From positions 67,725,754-67,789,753 of the forward strand of contig NC_081847.1 in NCBI RefSeq assembly GCF_963259705.1: a DNA stretch of 64,000 nt, read 5' to 3'. The notes beneath the pieces are model-generated. The model did not search any database, was not told where the DNA came from, and saw only the letters and a program-made list of their open reading frames with translations. Source of the DNA: Myotis daubentonii. Its lineage: Eukaryota; Chordata; Mammalia; Chiroptera; Vespertilionidae. Positions 45,282 to 57,940 of this stretch are shown piece after piece; the stretch's first letter is position 1; every line of letters begins with the position of its first letter. A program made the position numbers and the translations under genes.

Positions 45282-46189
45282 TACTTAATATATTTTTACT
45301 GATTTCAGAGAGGAAGAGATAGGAACATCAATGATGAGAGAGAATCATTGATTGGCTGCCTCCTGCATGCCCCCTACTGGGGATCAAGCCTCCAACCCAG
45401 ACATGTACCCTTGACTGGAATAGAACCTGGGACCCTTCAGTCCACGGGTGGATGCTCTATCCACTGAGCCAAACTGGCTAGGGCCTGCCCCAGTATATTT
45501 TTAACCCATTGGCTCTATTGGAACTCTGGACATCTAAAAGTCTATGCAGAGGGTCTCGTGTGGTGACCAGCAATTGGTCTCCTTGGCAGGCTTAGGTGTG
45601 ACCTACTGTGGTGGGAGGGGCTACAGATGGGTGCTGAAGAATGTTATTTCAGACTCCCAGGTAGAGATCAAAGACAGTGGTCAGCTTTGCAGAACTGTGA
45701 TGGCCTGGCCAGGGTTTAAGGGGACAGGGGAGGCAGTCCCCAAAGCAAGAATGCCTTCCCTGGGGCTTCTATCCTTTTCATGGCAGCCTGTAATGGGGCA
45801 AGGTATCAGGATGATCTGTGCCCAGGGGACAAACCCTTGGGCCCCACCCCAGGGAAGCGCCTCGGGAGAGCCTCGCTGGAGGAAAGCTCTAATGCAGGTC
45901 CTGGACTACTTCCTAGTAACTATACCCAAGAAACCCAACTCTCTAGGCTTTGCGTCCATTCCTTTGCCAGTCTTGCCCGATCACCGGTCGTCAGAATCTC
46001 CTTGTTAAAATAGCGAATCCCACGCCCCTCCCTGGACCTACTGACTGGCTCCTTAGAGAAGGGAGCCTGGGAGCCTGGGAGCCTGCATGTTAATCAACGT
46101 CTCCACTGGTTTTAGGATTTGGCAAGTCTTGGAGACTCAAGCCCACTGAGCCCAGAAAAGGCGCGTGTCCCAGGAGCCGGTTGAGTCGT

Positions 46190-46420
46190 TTGCTGCAAGG
46201 AGCTCAACTTCAGGCACTGCAGTGGGGAGGCGTGCGGGTCGCCGTGGAGACAAGACGCCAGCGAGGCCCCTGCCCGGGGACATTGGGGGCGGGGCGCGCG
46301 CCCAACGCCTAACTGCCGCTCGGAACCAGGCGGAGCCCAGTGATCCGGTGGCGGCCAGTGCCAGCCCTGGGACCTGCCCTGTCGGGATCTAACCCTGGGG
46401 AGCTGGTGGTGTGGGAGGCG
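46190..46420. promoter_or_regulatory. Small CpG-rich segment with GC box and X-box-like motif (candidate promoter or enhancer)
   Basis: CpG density rises sharply here against a CpG-poor background. It holds a GC box (gggggcgggg, about 46287-46296) and GTCGCCGTGGAGAC at 46238-46251, a close fit to the RFX X-box (GTNRCC, spacer, RGNAAC) with one mismatch. No gene was recognised on either side, so any transcript is unknown. Confidence 0.4.
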
Positions 46421-47227
46421 AGAGGTACAGAAAGGACGAAAGGACGGCCCTGTGACCCCTCTGGGCAAAGGCCAGGAAGGGCCGCCTTCCGCTTGTCCAG
46501 GAACCATGAGCCCAGCCAAGCGCTGTGTGGGCGCATCGTTGAAACTGCAGGCGCTAACTGGGAGCTAGCCTCCCACTCCGGAGGCTCTGGACTTAGCTAA
46601 ACATGGTGATAGCTGGGAACCTGCTACTGCTTCCCCCTGGAATAGAGAACCATCCTTTCAGGGGCCCCGAATCTTTAGGAGCCAGCACTCAACCTCCTTC
46701 AGGTGTAACCAGGGGTCGTTTTCATGATCTCCCCAGAGGCCTCCCACACGATGGACTCAGGCCTTGGTCGCTACCAAGCTGTGCAACATCCTCATGGGCC
46801 ATTTTTAACACCAGGGTTGAAGATTTGGTCCTGACGGAGAACCATCCCAGCTCCCCAGCACCAAAGCTGCCCCTCCTGCCACACCGGGCGTGCAGGTTCT
46901 GTCAACATCCACTCCAAGCCACCCTTCAAATCGGCACTGGCTGAAGGCACTGGCCCAGCGCAGAGCGCCTATCCCTCTGCAGGGAGCTTACAGTGGGGGA
47001 GCGGAGACAGACCAATACAAGTCATCTACACCTTTGTAAATGCTCAGTCCTCACGGGGCTGGGCAGCTCACCCCCAGGCCTAGGATAACAAGTAGGAGAG
47101 GCAGGGGAAGACGCTGTCTTGGTCCTCACCTCCAGGATCTCCAGACACCCAGTTCAACACTTTGGGCAAAAAGACTAGGCCAAATCTCTGTACTCCATGA
47201 GTGCCCTTCATGTTCCATTTCTTCAAA

Positions 47228-47660
47228 CATGTTTATTGAGCATCTACTGTGTGCCAGTACAGAAGATTCAGTGATCCATAAAACAGAAGCTGATCTTCGG
47301 GTGGGATGGAGAAACTAGGAAAAATGCAAAAACTTCAAGTAGTTATAAGTGCTATGAAGAAAAACATGAAAACGTGATGATGAAAGATGGGAGGCAACCC
47401 TACTTGAGATGGGGTGTATAGGGAGGGCTTCCTTAAGGAGGTGAGGTGATATTAACTTGATGGGCAACAAGGGATGGGACCTGTGAGTCTGGGAGGGAGG
47501 GCACAGCAGCACAAAGGCAGGCAGTGGGGTGGGCTCAGCTGACCAAGGCTTGGACAGGAAAGCAGGCCATGATGAGGAGTGGCTAGCAAAGCGCAGACCT
47601 TGTCAGGCATTCAAGGAGAGACATTTGGATTTTCCTCTTAAGTGTGAGGGGAGGCTGCCC
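47228..47660 (-). mobile_element. L2-like LINE 3' end, antisense
   Basis: 'tttattgagcatctactgtg' with 'gccagtacagaag' is the antisense end of mammalian L2. It continues with 'aagtgctatgaagaaaaaca' and 'gggcttccttaaggaggtga', which I associate with the same ancient repeat. Family is uncertain. Confidence 0.5.
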
Positions 47661-47999
47661 CAGTGTGTTAGCAGGGCAGGCAGGGTCCACTGAGGGCTTT
47701 GAGAAAACCTTGGCCTCTGGGAAGATGTGGCAACAGAGAGACCCACTTTGAGGCTTCCTCCATCTGGGGCAGACGGTACCAAATGGGCTGGTCCAGAATG
47801 TAGTGTAGATGTCAGAAAAGTGCTCAGTTCCTCTTCACACTGTTGCCAGTGAGGCGTGGTTCCAGGGCCAGGCCTGGCCCACCCTCCAGGGGCTGTCTTC
47901 TGCGCCCAGACCAGGAGGCGCTCAGCTGAATGCCCGTTTCCAGCCTGTGGCTTCTCCTTGACCTTGCTTCCCCTTCCCCACACCCAGCTAAGTGGACAG

Positions 48000-48170
48000 A
48001 CGAGAGGATCAGGTGGGGCAAGGGCACTGGACTGGGAATTAGATTTGGAGTATAATCCAAACACACTGGCTGGGGCCTGCCTCTTCTCTGGACCTCAGCT
48101 TCTTCATGTGAAATGAGGGGTGGCAGACAGACAATAAGATGGGTCTGAGGATCCTTACCATTCAACCCCT
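48000..48170 (+). mobile_element. MIR-like fragment
   Basis: 'gggcactggactgggaatta' then 'ctctggacctcagcttcttc' and 'atgaggggtggcagacag' fit MIR order. Diverged. Confidence 0.5.
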
Positions 48171-48439
48171 CAATGGTCCCAAAGGGTTCCTCAAGGGCCG
48201 CCTTGTTCAAGAATTATTACCCGATTAGAGGGGGATGAAGGAACACATTTTTTCAGGCCCATTTATATCAGGCTCTCAGGTTGGGTGCTGGTTTGGTTGG
48301 CTTTTAATTTTTTTAATTTTTTTTTCCCCTTCTACAAATACAATTCTGAGTCCTGACTAGGACCAGGAGTTAGATTCATTTCTAGATTCTCATCATTTGA
48401 TGCTATACAAAACAGACAAGGCCTTGGGGGTCAAGGGAA

Positions 48440-48860
48440 AGATTAAGCATGTAAATAAAAGGTAATTTAGCTGTAGAAAATGTATGAGGAAAGGAGTCAG
48501 GATGACAGAATTGAAGAAGCTTGTGGAGGCGCGGAAAAGAGGGTCAGGCAGGCAGAACCGCTGGCAGCACTGGACAGTCGGCACCACAGCCCATCAGACA
48601 CTGTGCCTGACAGAGAAACGAGGCCACGGGGAGGGTAAGAACACGGGGAGGTAAAGTCGGAGAGATCAGCAGGGGCCCGGATGCTGCAGAGCCTGGTGGG
48701 GGAACTGCTGAAGGGTTTTGAGCAGGAGAGCAACAAGCTCTGGTTCACTTTTTCAAAGGCCACTCTGGCTGCCTCGAAGTAGAAAAAGGATTGGCTTGAA
48801 CTTGGGAAGGCAGAGAGAGGAGGCAGGGGGACCAGACAGGAGAAGATGATGGTAGCATGG
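48440..48860. mobile_element. Ancient interspersed repeat, related to that at 47228
   Basis: 'tgaagggttttgagcaggag' and 'aaaggccactctggctgcct' are phrases typical of the ancient antisense-L2-type repeat. No ends were defined. Confidence 0.4.
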
Positions 48861-49259
48861 GCCAGGTGGCCGGTAAACCCCTTTGCTACTCTCTACCGGG
48901 GGGAGCCATGTCTCCATTCTCCCAGCCCCCCTCAGATAATGGCAGTTGGGGAGCAGAGTCTGGTTTGCGGTTGAGGACCTCATCTAAGGAGGAAACTCTC
49001 CATTCAGCTGTTCACCCATTCTTGACTAGGAGAGAATTTTAGGATCCCCAAGACTGGACAAGTAATAACTGTATGAAATAAACTTGCACATGTCTTAGTA
49101 GGCTTTCCATTAAGTTTTTCAAAGGTGTCACAATACCAGTGGTGCCCCACTACCTGCTCTGCCAGGTGGCCTCGTGGGGCCCAGCACAGACACTTTGCAT
49201 AGGATTCGTGCTGTGACAGGAAGCATAAGAGTACTGAGCCGGAGCTGGGTTTGACTCCC

Positions 49260-49430
49260 ATCTCATTCAACAAATATTTATTGAGGACCTACTATGTGCC
49301 AGGCCCTGAGCTGCAGTTAGGGCTCCTGCTGTAGTAGAGGTCACAGGTATTGAACAGGTCAACTCAGAAAATGATAAGGGGTATAAAACAAAGTACTAGA
49401 AAGTGACTGGGGGTGGCCGAGGGGTGACTT
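49260..49430 (-). mobile_element. L2 3' end, antisense
   Basis: 'ctcattcaacaaatatttat' then 'tgaggacctactatgtgcca' is clear antisense L2 3' sequence. It is followed by 'acaaagtactagaaagtgac'. Confidence 0.65.
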
Positions 49431-51340
49431 TAAGTGGAGTGAGCAGCGTATGCCTTGCCACCTTTTCCAGGCCAGATAACATTGGGAGTAATACTCAGTC
49501 TCCCTCAAGCCTCAGTTTCCTCATCTGGACAGTGGAGGTAGAAGTACCCCCACCATAGGAATGTGCAATTCCTGGCAAGTAGACCGTGCCAGGCGGTGCC
49601 TCAGCTCTGTCTTGCTGAGCACGTCGCTTCAGGCAGCTCCCACCCAGGAAGGCAATCTCCACAAAATGGGGCTGCTTGGAAGAAAGAGAAATAAAACCAA
49701 GATTCCCTTGCCTGCACCTCAGCCAAGAGGGGCCCTGTGGCAGCGGTGGCCAGAGCAGGCTGCCCAGGGCTGACTGCACAGGAAGACACTGCAAGATCTT
49801 TTCTCTGTCAGGTTTGTCCTGGTCGCCCAGAACTCCCTGCCAGAATGGTCTCTTGATCCTGTCCTGGCTCCTTGGGCCTCAATCCTTGGGGCCTCTAGAG
49901 AAGAGAGGTCACGCTCTACCCCAGGTCTGAGGCTGGAGACTATCCTGGCCCTCCAGTGGAAGCCACTAAGGGGAGGCCCCTCTCCCAGAGGCCAGGCCGC
50001 CACAGACGCTGCTGCTGGGGTCCTGGGGAGCTCAAGCTGGGCCAGTGCTCGCTCTGAGCCTCTAAACTGGCATTGGGGTCGGGGAGGTTGAGGATTGTAC
50101 CCAGAAGACCCTGGCCCCCAAAGTAAAGGAAATCCCCCGAAGCAGACATAGTGGGGGCTGGGAGCCAGGCTCTCTTGTGCTGCAAGAGTCTGGCTTCCCT
50201 CTCCTCGCCTTCACTCCAGGATGTTTCCTAAACGACTGAGCTCCTCTGAGCTTCCCTCTCCACTGGCCAGGAGCTCTTCTACCCTGACTCATGCCCGCCA
50301 GTTGTTTGAGGGCAGGGCTTGGAGAAGCCATTATCTAGTTTCTAATGCTCCTTCCCTCGTTCATCCCCTCGCCCCTGGTCCAAGCTTTCTGAGCTCCAGC
50401 ACCAGGCCCTGTACAGCCAAGACGCTGGAGAGCCAGGCAGAAGCCCCGGTTCCGTGCCCCAGGGTGCAGAGGGCAGGAGAGGCTTCTGGGGGAGGCCGGT
50501 GAGACACAGGAAAGGGCAGCAGGCCCCTTGCGGTGCTGCCGAGAGCAGGAAAGGAATCTGGTGGGAGTGAAGAATGGGAGGTGAAGTTAGCAAAGCAGGC
50601 AGAAGCCAGACTATGAAGGGGACACGAAGTCACATGCTTTCAAGTCCCCCCCCCCCCCCAAGAAAGACTGTGCAATAGCCCAGAAGAGATGGCAGTGGGG
50701 CGAGGGGAGAGCACAGGCAGGAAGACCCTGAGGACTAAGAGGAGGAGGAGGAGGGGCCAGGTCACTGAGAGTTTGGCAGTGATGGCAACGCCTGAAATGG
50801 GGTCCAGGGGAGGACACATGTAAACCGAGCTGGTGGGTCACAGATGGTGAAAGGGATGGGAAACAAATCCTGAGGTCTGGGGGCTCACACCAGGGTGGCA
50901 AGATGTGTGGAATCAGGCCCGAGGTAGGGACACAGGCATGGGGAGGAGGAAGAGGGGAGGGGTGCGTGCTCTGAGGGCAGCCTGGTCACAGGTCAACAAT
51001 AATTGACATTTCTCTTTAACGGAGAAACCTCATTAGTAAGGCCCCTGCAGATATTTCTGGCCAGCAAAAGAAGGATAGGAGTTGCACCACTGTATTAGCC
51101 CGGTGAAATAAACTCAGGCCCAACCAGCTGTGGGACTCTGCAACTATTCAAAAGAACAAGTTCCACCCAGATGAAGCGATGGAGACGCTCAGAGTAAACA
51201 AAAGCAGGATGCAGGGTGCGCACGTGTGTCCCACTGCAGGCAGCACACGAGCGCCGGTCACTGGTGTGTGCGCTTGGGTAGGTCCGGCTGTATGCCCACC
51301 ACAGGCTGTGGCCACATCCAGGCAATGCAAGGAAGGACGG

Positions 51341-51674
51341 TGTTAGGTCTGATCAAATAATTGAATCGATGCCCCCTCCCCTGGGAACTGACCTGTAGGC
51401 CACTTCACAAGGAACATTCCCTTTGGCTTAGACACATTCCACTTGCTAAGACCATTATCCTTCCCCTCCGGACCATCCCAGGATCCACACCGGCCCAGGG
51501 AATTCTCCGCCCAGAAAAAGCTCGCCTAGAGTCCCTTTAAAGTCTCTGACTCCCTGTCCCTGGGTGCTGGCGCCATGGTGGGGCCCAGCCCATCTGGTAT
51601 CCAGATGACCCAATAAATTAACCCCTCACAACCTTCGGCCTTGGTGCGTTCCTCCTTCCGTGGCGACCCTAACA
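51341..51674 (+). mobile_element. Solo LTR of an endogenous retrovirus
   Basis: A 334-bp element begins TGTTAGGTC and ends GACCCTAACA, the TG...CA LTR form. The exact 5-bp duplication gacgg is at 51336-51340 and 51675-51679. An AATAAA lies at 51612-51617, followed by a U5-like 'ttggtgcgttcctccttccg'. There is no internal retroviral sequence on either side, so it is a recombination product with no coding capacity. The U5 style suggests a gammaretrovirus-like (class I) source; this is inference. Confidence 0.85.
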
Positions 51675-51753
51675 GACGGGGACTTTGTTTTCACTGCACA
51701 TCCTTCTATACCACTTGGGTTTTATACTATGAATGACTTTAAGAAAAAAACAG

Positions 51754-51948
51754 ATTTTTTTTTTTTTTAAGAGAGAGAGGAAGGGAGAGAGAAATACCAA
51801 TGTGAGAAACATCCAATGGTTGCCTCCCACACAAACCCTGGCAGGGATCGAACTCACAACCTGGGTATGTGCCCTGACTGGGAATGGAACCAGGGACCTT
51901 TTGGTGCACGGGACGACACTCAACCCACGGAGCAACACCGGCCAGGGC
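51754..51948 (-). mobile_element. Older tRNA-derived SINE, antisense
   Basis: T-run tail, body 'aatggttgcctcccacacaa', B box and head read in reverse ('ggtatgtgccctgactggga' to 'caacaccggccagggc'). Confidence 0.85.
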
Positions 51949-53679
51949 AAAATTAACCAGCGTTTGATGGCTGTGTGACTTACAGCAGGACCGGGGCTCC
52001 CACCGTCCCTTTTCTCCTGTGCCACCACAATGCCCAGTCCAGCGCTTTTACAGTTCTTGGAGAACCAGCAGAGGGAGGTGGCTAAATCCTTTCTGGAGAT
52101 GAAAAACGGGTTCAAATCTCCAATCGTGCACAACTCTTTCAGCACCTCGGGTCCTAGCTCTAGGTTGGGGATTCTTACTCGGCAATATGGTGCTTGGTCC
52201 CTGGAATGAAGCCCTCCCTTGAAGTTAAATAACGCAGATGTGTGCATGTGGGCCTGTGGCAGCTAAAGACTGGGGCACGGGGCCCTCTCCCTTAATGTGA
52301 TTCCAAGTACAAATAGCACTGATGCTGTGTGAAGTCCTGCAAGGTCTGGTCCCTTTCGTAATGAGTGCTTCTAACCTGTTCTAAACAATGCCTATGATGG
52401 GAGAACCCTTTGAGAGGCTCTGGCTTTGCTGGTGCCCGAGGTCTGGACTGTGGGCGGTTGGTGGAGAGTCCGTCCTCCAGTTGCTTTCCCAGTCCCCCCT
52501 GCAGAGCTGGGCCCAGCAACTCCTTGAACCCCCACTCCCACCTGGGCAGGAGCAGCCATCAGGCTCCCTCCTCGCTGGACCTCTGGGAACTCCGTTCCAT
52601 CCCAGCCCCTCCTTTACCTACCCTCTCAGCCTCAGCAGCAACTGTGATTCTGATCCTTTGATCTCTGGCCCTTGCACCTCATTCGTAACCCTCTTGCCCC
52701 TCAGCTCACCGCCTGGCCTGGAGGAGCTCACCGGAGCCCAAGGCCCTTACCCAGTCCCCATGCAGGGCCTCACAATACACATTTGCATCTTAAAGGCACC
52801 CTTCCCATGGTTTATTTCCCTTTGTCTCCTCTTAATGCTGAAAAGCACTAAGTTCCATTTACATTTTAAGTCCAAAATGGGGCCCAGCTATTCTCCCTTC
52901 CAGCCCAGGCATAGTCTGGAGCCAACCTCTGGATTTAAAACAAGTTTTGGGGAGACAGACTCTCTGGCCCTGAACTGTTACCCTCAGCAGCCTGGCCCAA
53001 GCCCTCAGGCAGCAGGGCCTCTGAACCCATTCCCAGGCCTGGTGACTCCTGCACCACCTCTCAGCCTCCCCCCTACCTCAACCCCCACCTGGGCTTCTGC
53101 CCGGGGTTTCAGACACCTTTCCAGGTGGAGGTGCCTCCGTGAGCTCGTGTGCATATAATCCTTTCACAGATGACAACACTGAGGCTGAGGGAGACACAGG
53201 AGCCCACCCAGAGCCCACAGCTGTGCAGCCCCGCAGACAGCTCCCCTGGCACCTGGGCCGCTGGCTGTGTCCCATTCTCCAGCCAGGCTGTATTCTTCTG
53301 GGTCCTCACTTTTCTCGAGGCCATCTGTCTCTGTTCAGAAGTCCAGATGCAGACTGCTAAAGCTAAAGGGATCATTCAAACTCCAGACATCCAACTCCTT
53401 TTCAGAAACTGGGGAACAGGCTGGGCAGTGTGGGTGGGTGGTAGTGGATCTCCCACATGGAATTTGTGGGAGATCAACACTTCAAGCCAAACTAGGGACT
53501 TGACTCCCAGTTCACCTTCCTGTTTCCACTGCCCAGGCAAACCTGTGTCGTCCTCGGGCTCAGAAAACAGTGAGTAGGTGCTGTGCCCGCCAGGAAAGGT
53601 GTGCCCAGGATTGGGGCCTGGCAGGGAGCAAGGCAGACCCAGCTTTGCTCTTAGCTCCCAGTCCTCAAGTAAATAGGCA

Positions 53680-54150
53680 AAGTAGGGCCAGATGATGATA
53701 AGTGCTATGCAGAAAATAAAGTAGGCGATGACAGGGATTCTGGCACAGCCGGCAGGGAGGCTGCTCTGGAGGGAGAGGTATTTATGGACTGAAATCTGAA
53801 CGAAAGAAGTGAGCCACACAGTAGTGGAAGAGAAGTGAAACGGGAACCCCTGTGTGTGTGTGAGGAACAAGAAGGCCAGTGTGGCTGAGTGCAGATTTTC
53901 CCTAAGTTTGATGAGAAGTCATTGGAGGCCTTTTAGCAGAGAGGCAGTACACACAGGATTGGGCTTCCATTAACCACTCCCTCCGATGCTGCAGGGAGAG
54001 GACCAGAGAAGCCAGAGGGGAAGGATGGGGAGAGCACAGTGGCTTGGGAGAAGTGGGTGAATGTAGGGCCAACGGGGGTCAACCTGATGATGGGTTGGGT
54101 GAGTAGAGGGAAAACATAAATCAGAGCGGGCATGCATTCTGGCTAGGACA
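53680..54150. mobile_element. Ancient interspersed repeat (antisense-L2-like)
   Basis: 'gataagtgctatgcagaaaa', 'gaagtcattggaggcctttt' and 'agcagagaggcagtacac' parallel the repeats at 47228 and 48440 in the same orientation. Confidence 0.45.
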
Positions 54151-54829
54151 TTTTGTGAAAGCCTGGGGAGGAGCAGGTTTGCAAGAGAAAATCGGTTGTT
54201 TTAGCCACTACACAGAAGGGATGTGGAGAGGGTGGCAGGCAGCCGGAAACCAGAGTCTATTGATCCGGAGGGACGCAGAAATCAAGGCTGGGGGCAGAAA
54301 GGGAGTGTCCTCACGGTGTGAACCCTGTTTGGAGCCCCAGGCCTGGACGAGCGCCCTCGCCTGGGGAGAGAAGAGTGTGAGAACATAAAACAGGCCTCTC
54401 CTTGTCTTTGTTGTGGCCTTCCCACAATTTATGAGAAGCACCTGGTAATGAAACGCAGAGCCTGCTGGCTCTTGTGATTCAAGCAGCCTCTCTATTCAAA
54501 CATGGAGACAGATAGGGGCTGTGCTCAAGGCTGCACTCTCCCCCGCCCACCCCCACCCCTGCTGTTTTAACAACTCCAGGATGATTCCCACCCAGGAGTC
54601 TCCAGTGAGTAGGAAGTTCCCTTCTCCCACCCCTTCAGAAAAGCCTCTTTTATTATAACTTTGGTTCTAAGCTTGTTTAAAAGGCTTGGGAAAATGCTGA
54701 TAAAGACACCTCCTTGGTACATCTGTGGGCTGTCTCCTGGAAATCAAATAAACCGGGACTTTTCAAAGACAACTCCAGGTATCTGGTCACAGCTGAAGCG
54801 CTAATTTAACACAATCCCCGCCCTTCCTT

Positions 54830-54842
54830 GTCGCCTAGCAAC
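54830..54842. promoter_or_regulatory. X-box (RFX-type) motif
   Basis: GTCGCCTAGCAAC fits GTNRCC-N(0-3)-RGYAAC with no mismatch and a one-base spacer. Such sites bind RFX factors, often at cilium genes. No gene start was recognised here. Confidence 0.4.
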
Positions 54843-57800
54843 AGCAACTGCTTGCTCTTTCAAAGTGCAAACTCTTTCTTCCCCACCCTGTGTTGCCTAT
54901 CAATCAATACTTGGCCCTTTTCTCCCTTGTAAAATTAGTTTCCTCGCTATATCACAACTAAGAGTAGTTGTGAATACGTTCACAAACCGCGTCACTGGCC
55001 CAAAATCTAACAAAGAGAACTCCTCCTCTGAGCTTCCTCTCCAGACTGGCCAGGCCTGGCCGCTTCCAGGTGCTCCTTTTTTCACATTTTGTCATTTTTC
55101 ATGAGCCGCTTGAGGCCTTCTCCATGGTTTCCTTAGAAGGGTGGCAGGGACGGTCCCTACCTGGGAGTGTAGGGCTGGGGTCCTGAAGGCTAGCAGGACC
55201 CCAGGCCTAGCCACTAACTACCCCTCCCTCCAGTGGGATAAAACCACGTGGTCCCTGCCAGCTCCCAAAGCCTGGAATCGGCCTTCCTGAGCCCTGGTCC
55301 ACAGGCCCACAGGCAGCCAGCCTGCCTTTTGGCACAGCACCCCCTCCACTGGAGGCCAGGGAATCTCTCGGGCTGAGATGGACTCTGAACCGCGCTGGCC
55401 TGGACTACACTGCCTGCCTGCTGAGCCTCCACTGGTTTCTCCTCTCCTCCACTTACACGGTCAGGGCTCCAGAACCTTCCCTCTGCCCCCACGGTTCTGG
55501 AAGTCTGGCTCATCTGGAGGAAGCCCACCCCGTCTCTCCCCAACCCAGATCAAATCAGATTTTTTTAAAAAGGGAAATCGGAAATGTGGTCTGCATTTTT
55601 ATCTGAAATCGCCTGTTTTTTAAAAATCCTGGAACTACTTTAGGTTGTTTTAAAAAACAAAAACAAAAAAAACACTGGGTGAAATGAGCCTGTGAGTCTT
55701 GGGAGTGATGAGCTTGGCCTCTGTGGCTGCAAGCTCACCAGTCTCCTCAGCTTTGCTGAGTCTTCCGCTCTGAGGATAAATCCACTTTCTGAGCCGGTTA
55801 CACTTTGATGGACCAGCCTTTCCTTCTTGAAACTACCTCCTTCTCGGCCTCCGTGACACCAGCTCTGCCTGGTTTCTTCCTTCCTCTTTGACCATTCTTC
55901 CCGACTCCCGTGGAGCAGTTTCCGTTTTCTACCATCCCCAGCCCTCCTCTTCCTCCCCAGCATGCTGCTGCCACCAGCTCCAGATTCACATTTCCAGCGA
56001 CCTTCTCTCCAGTGAGGGTGGCACAAATGGAAATCTGGGGGGTGCCCTTGCTGCCCACACTGGGGTTCCATCAGGGGTGTTACCCTCTGCTTTCCCTTTG
56101 ACTTTTCAGAGACCAAAGCTCAAGCCCCTCTCAGCCAGTCACCTGGCCACCTCCTCTCCACTGGGTTTCCTCTGGCCCGCTCTCTTCTGGGTGTCCCTGT
56201 TCCCAACCCATCTCCAGGCACTCTGGCCAACCCAGAGAGGGCCACCAGGCGCCTCCCCGGCGAGCCCTCTGCTCATTCTCGGAAGGCTCCCGCTGCTGGG
56301 CAGACACGTGCCTATGGGTTGGTTGTGGCATCTGCATTTTGCCACCTCTCTCTCGTCTCTATGAATCCTGGCCCAAACTCCAGCCAGCACACTCCAGCAT
56401 TTCAGAACTCGAGGTCTTTGTTCAAGCCGTGGAGTCTTTGCAAGACCCTTCCCATGCTCCAGTGCAGTTTCCAGGGCTCAGCTGTGTCACTTTCAGAAAT
56501 TTATGTAGATAGTTTCATTGGGTGGTGGGGGGGTGTCCTCCTTTCTGGGAGAAGGGGCTGGCCTTCTTTGCAGGAACCTGGACTACAATCTATCCTCTCT
56601 CCTATAGCATGCACTCACTGCCCCAGGGGGCAGAGGTCGGATCCTGAACCACCACCACCTCCACCAAACACACCGGTTCACCTTTCCCGCTTCAATGTCT
56701 TTCTTTCCTGGGGCTTATTCACTAGCTCTCTGAGGGCAAACGGTGTCTGTGTGAGCGCCATGAAAGAGGTGAGAACCTACAAGAGGAGGGGACCATCATG
56801 CCCGCTCAGAGGCGCCTGCTGGGGCAAGAAGGACCCGAAACGTGCCATGCCCCCACCATGTAGAGACCTCTAGCCCCCAGCTCTCTGCACCCTGGAACCC
56901 TAGTTCTCTAGCCTGCCCTCCACTTGCTCTTCCTCCATGCTTGGGTCCCAGGGGGCTGGCTCTTGTTTGCACCTCTGCAGTGGCCCCTTGGTCCGGGCCT
57001 GAAATCCCTAAGTCCAAAGCGGATCAGGTCTCCTCCCTAGTGTCTCCCCACAGTCTGCTTCCCCAAAGTGGAGGCTTCTTTGGCTCAAGACTGTCCCGCG
57101 CGCCTCCTAAGCACCCCCAATACTGGGTCCCGCAAAGCCTTGGCAGGGGTCTTCGCCTGGTACACAAGAGGTCTCTCCAAGACCCTCTCAATTTCCCTTC
57201 TCAGAAAGGGGGCAGGGGTGTGGTCGGGAACTAAAAGCAACTTCCCTGCGGCTTTACACCCCCTCCACTCAGTCCCACCCAGGAGCCCCCATTTTGCTTT
57301 GGGGGGGGCAGTGGTAGCTACCCACAAAATGGGTACTTGGAGCATCAACAGTGTGTGTGCGTTGGGGGGGGGGGGGGTAGGCACTGCCGTCCTCCCGGCT
57401 TCCTCCGGTGTTGCATCGGGCCCCGCAGGCATAACGAGACAGCGGGTTAGCGGCTGCAGGCGGCTGAAGCCCCTCAAAGCCGTCCCAGCTCACTGCCCCC
57501 ACCGACCACGTGAGGGCGTGCCCTGTGTTAGTTCGGACAAATTAAAGCTGGTCCTGCGAGCAGGCGGGGGGTTCCCTGGACGCGGTCAGGGCTTGGGTGC
57601 ACGTGGCGCACTCTTGGCTGCCACCCGCAAAGCTCAGGGCCGCGGGGCCTCCCCCAGGACCTGCGCTATTCGTCCCCAAACCGGGTGCCCCCCTGCACTC
57701 GCGCCCTGCAGCCTAGGGTGCGCCCCTCCGTTCCCCAATGCCGGGGCCTTCCCACGCACAGCTCGCCTCTTCGCTGCCCCTCGCGCTCGGGTACGGTCCG

Positions 57801-57940
57801 GGACGCAGGACTGAGCGCGCGCCGAGGCCGGGGAGGTGCCGTGCGGGAAGCCAACGGCCGCGGAAGGGGCTCCAAAAAGCACAAGCTGGGGCTGGCTCCG
57901 GACCAGGCTGTTGTTGTTCTCAACGCGGTCCGCCGCGGAG

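Larger units (their letters stand above)
43957..45483 (-). mobile_element. Ves-type SINE, antisense, split in its tail by a Helitron
   Basis: The SINE body is at 45282-45483 and its tail, now a (CA)n tract, at 43957-44016. The 13-bp duplication cctgccccagtat at 43944-43956 and 45484-45496 encloses both the Helitron and the SINE, showing that the SINE came first. Confidence 0.9.
45497..51340. other. Intergenic sequence with ancient repeats and one CpG-rich spot
   Basis: It is poor in young transposons. Antisense L2-like pieces (47228-47660, 48440-48860, 49260-49430) and MIR-like pieces (about 48000-48170 and 49480-49530) are listed or noted. The many overlapping frames around 45544-46540 and 49495-50630 have no recognisable homology and I do not call them genes. 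Confidence 0.5.
51949..57449. other. Intergenic sequence upstream of H1-10, few young repeats
   Basis: An ancient repeat lies at 53680-54150 and an X-box-like site at 54830. Open frames up to 256 residues (52388-53158) lack recognisable domains and arise in C-rich DNA. 54640-55020 is repeat-free, with motif-dense text, and could be a conserved non-coding element; that needs alignment to judge. Confidence 0.45.

Noticed and set aside
52388..53158. 256-codon open frame
   Set aside because: Pro/Ser/Leu-rich translation of C-rich DNA with no domain, no splice context and overlapping frames of similar quality.
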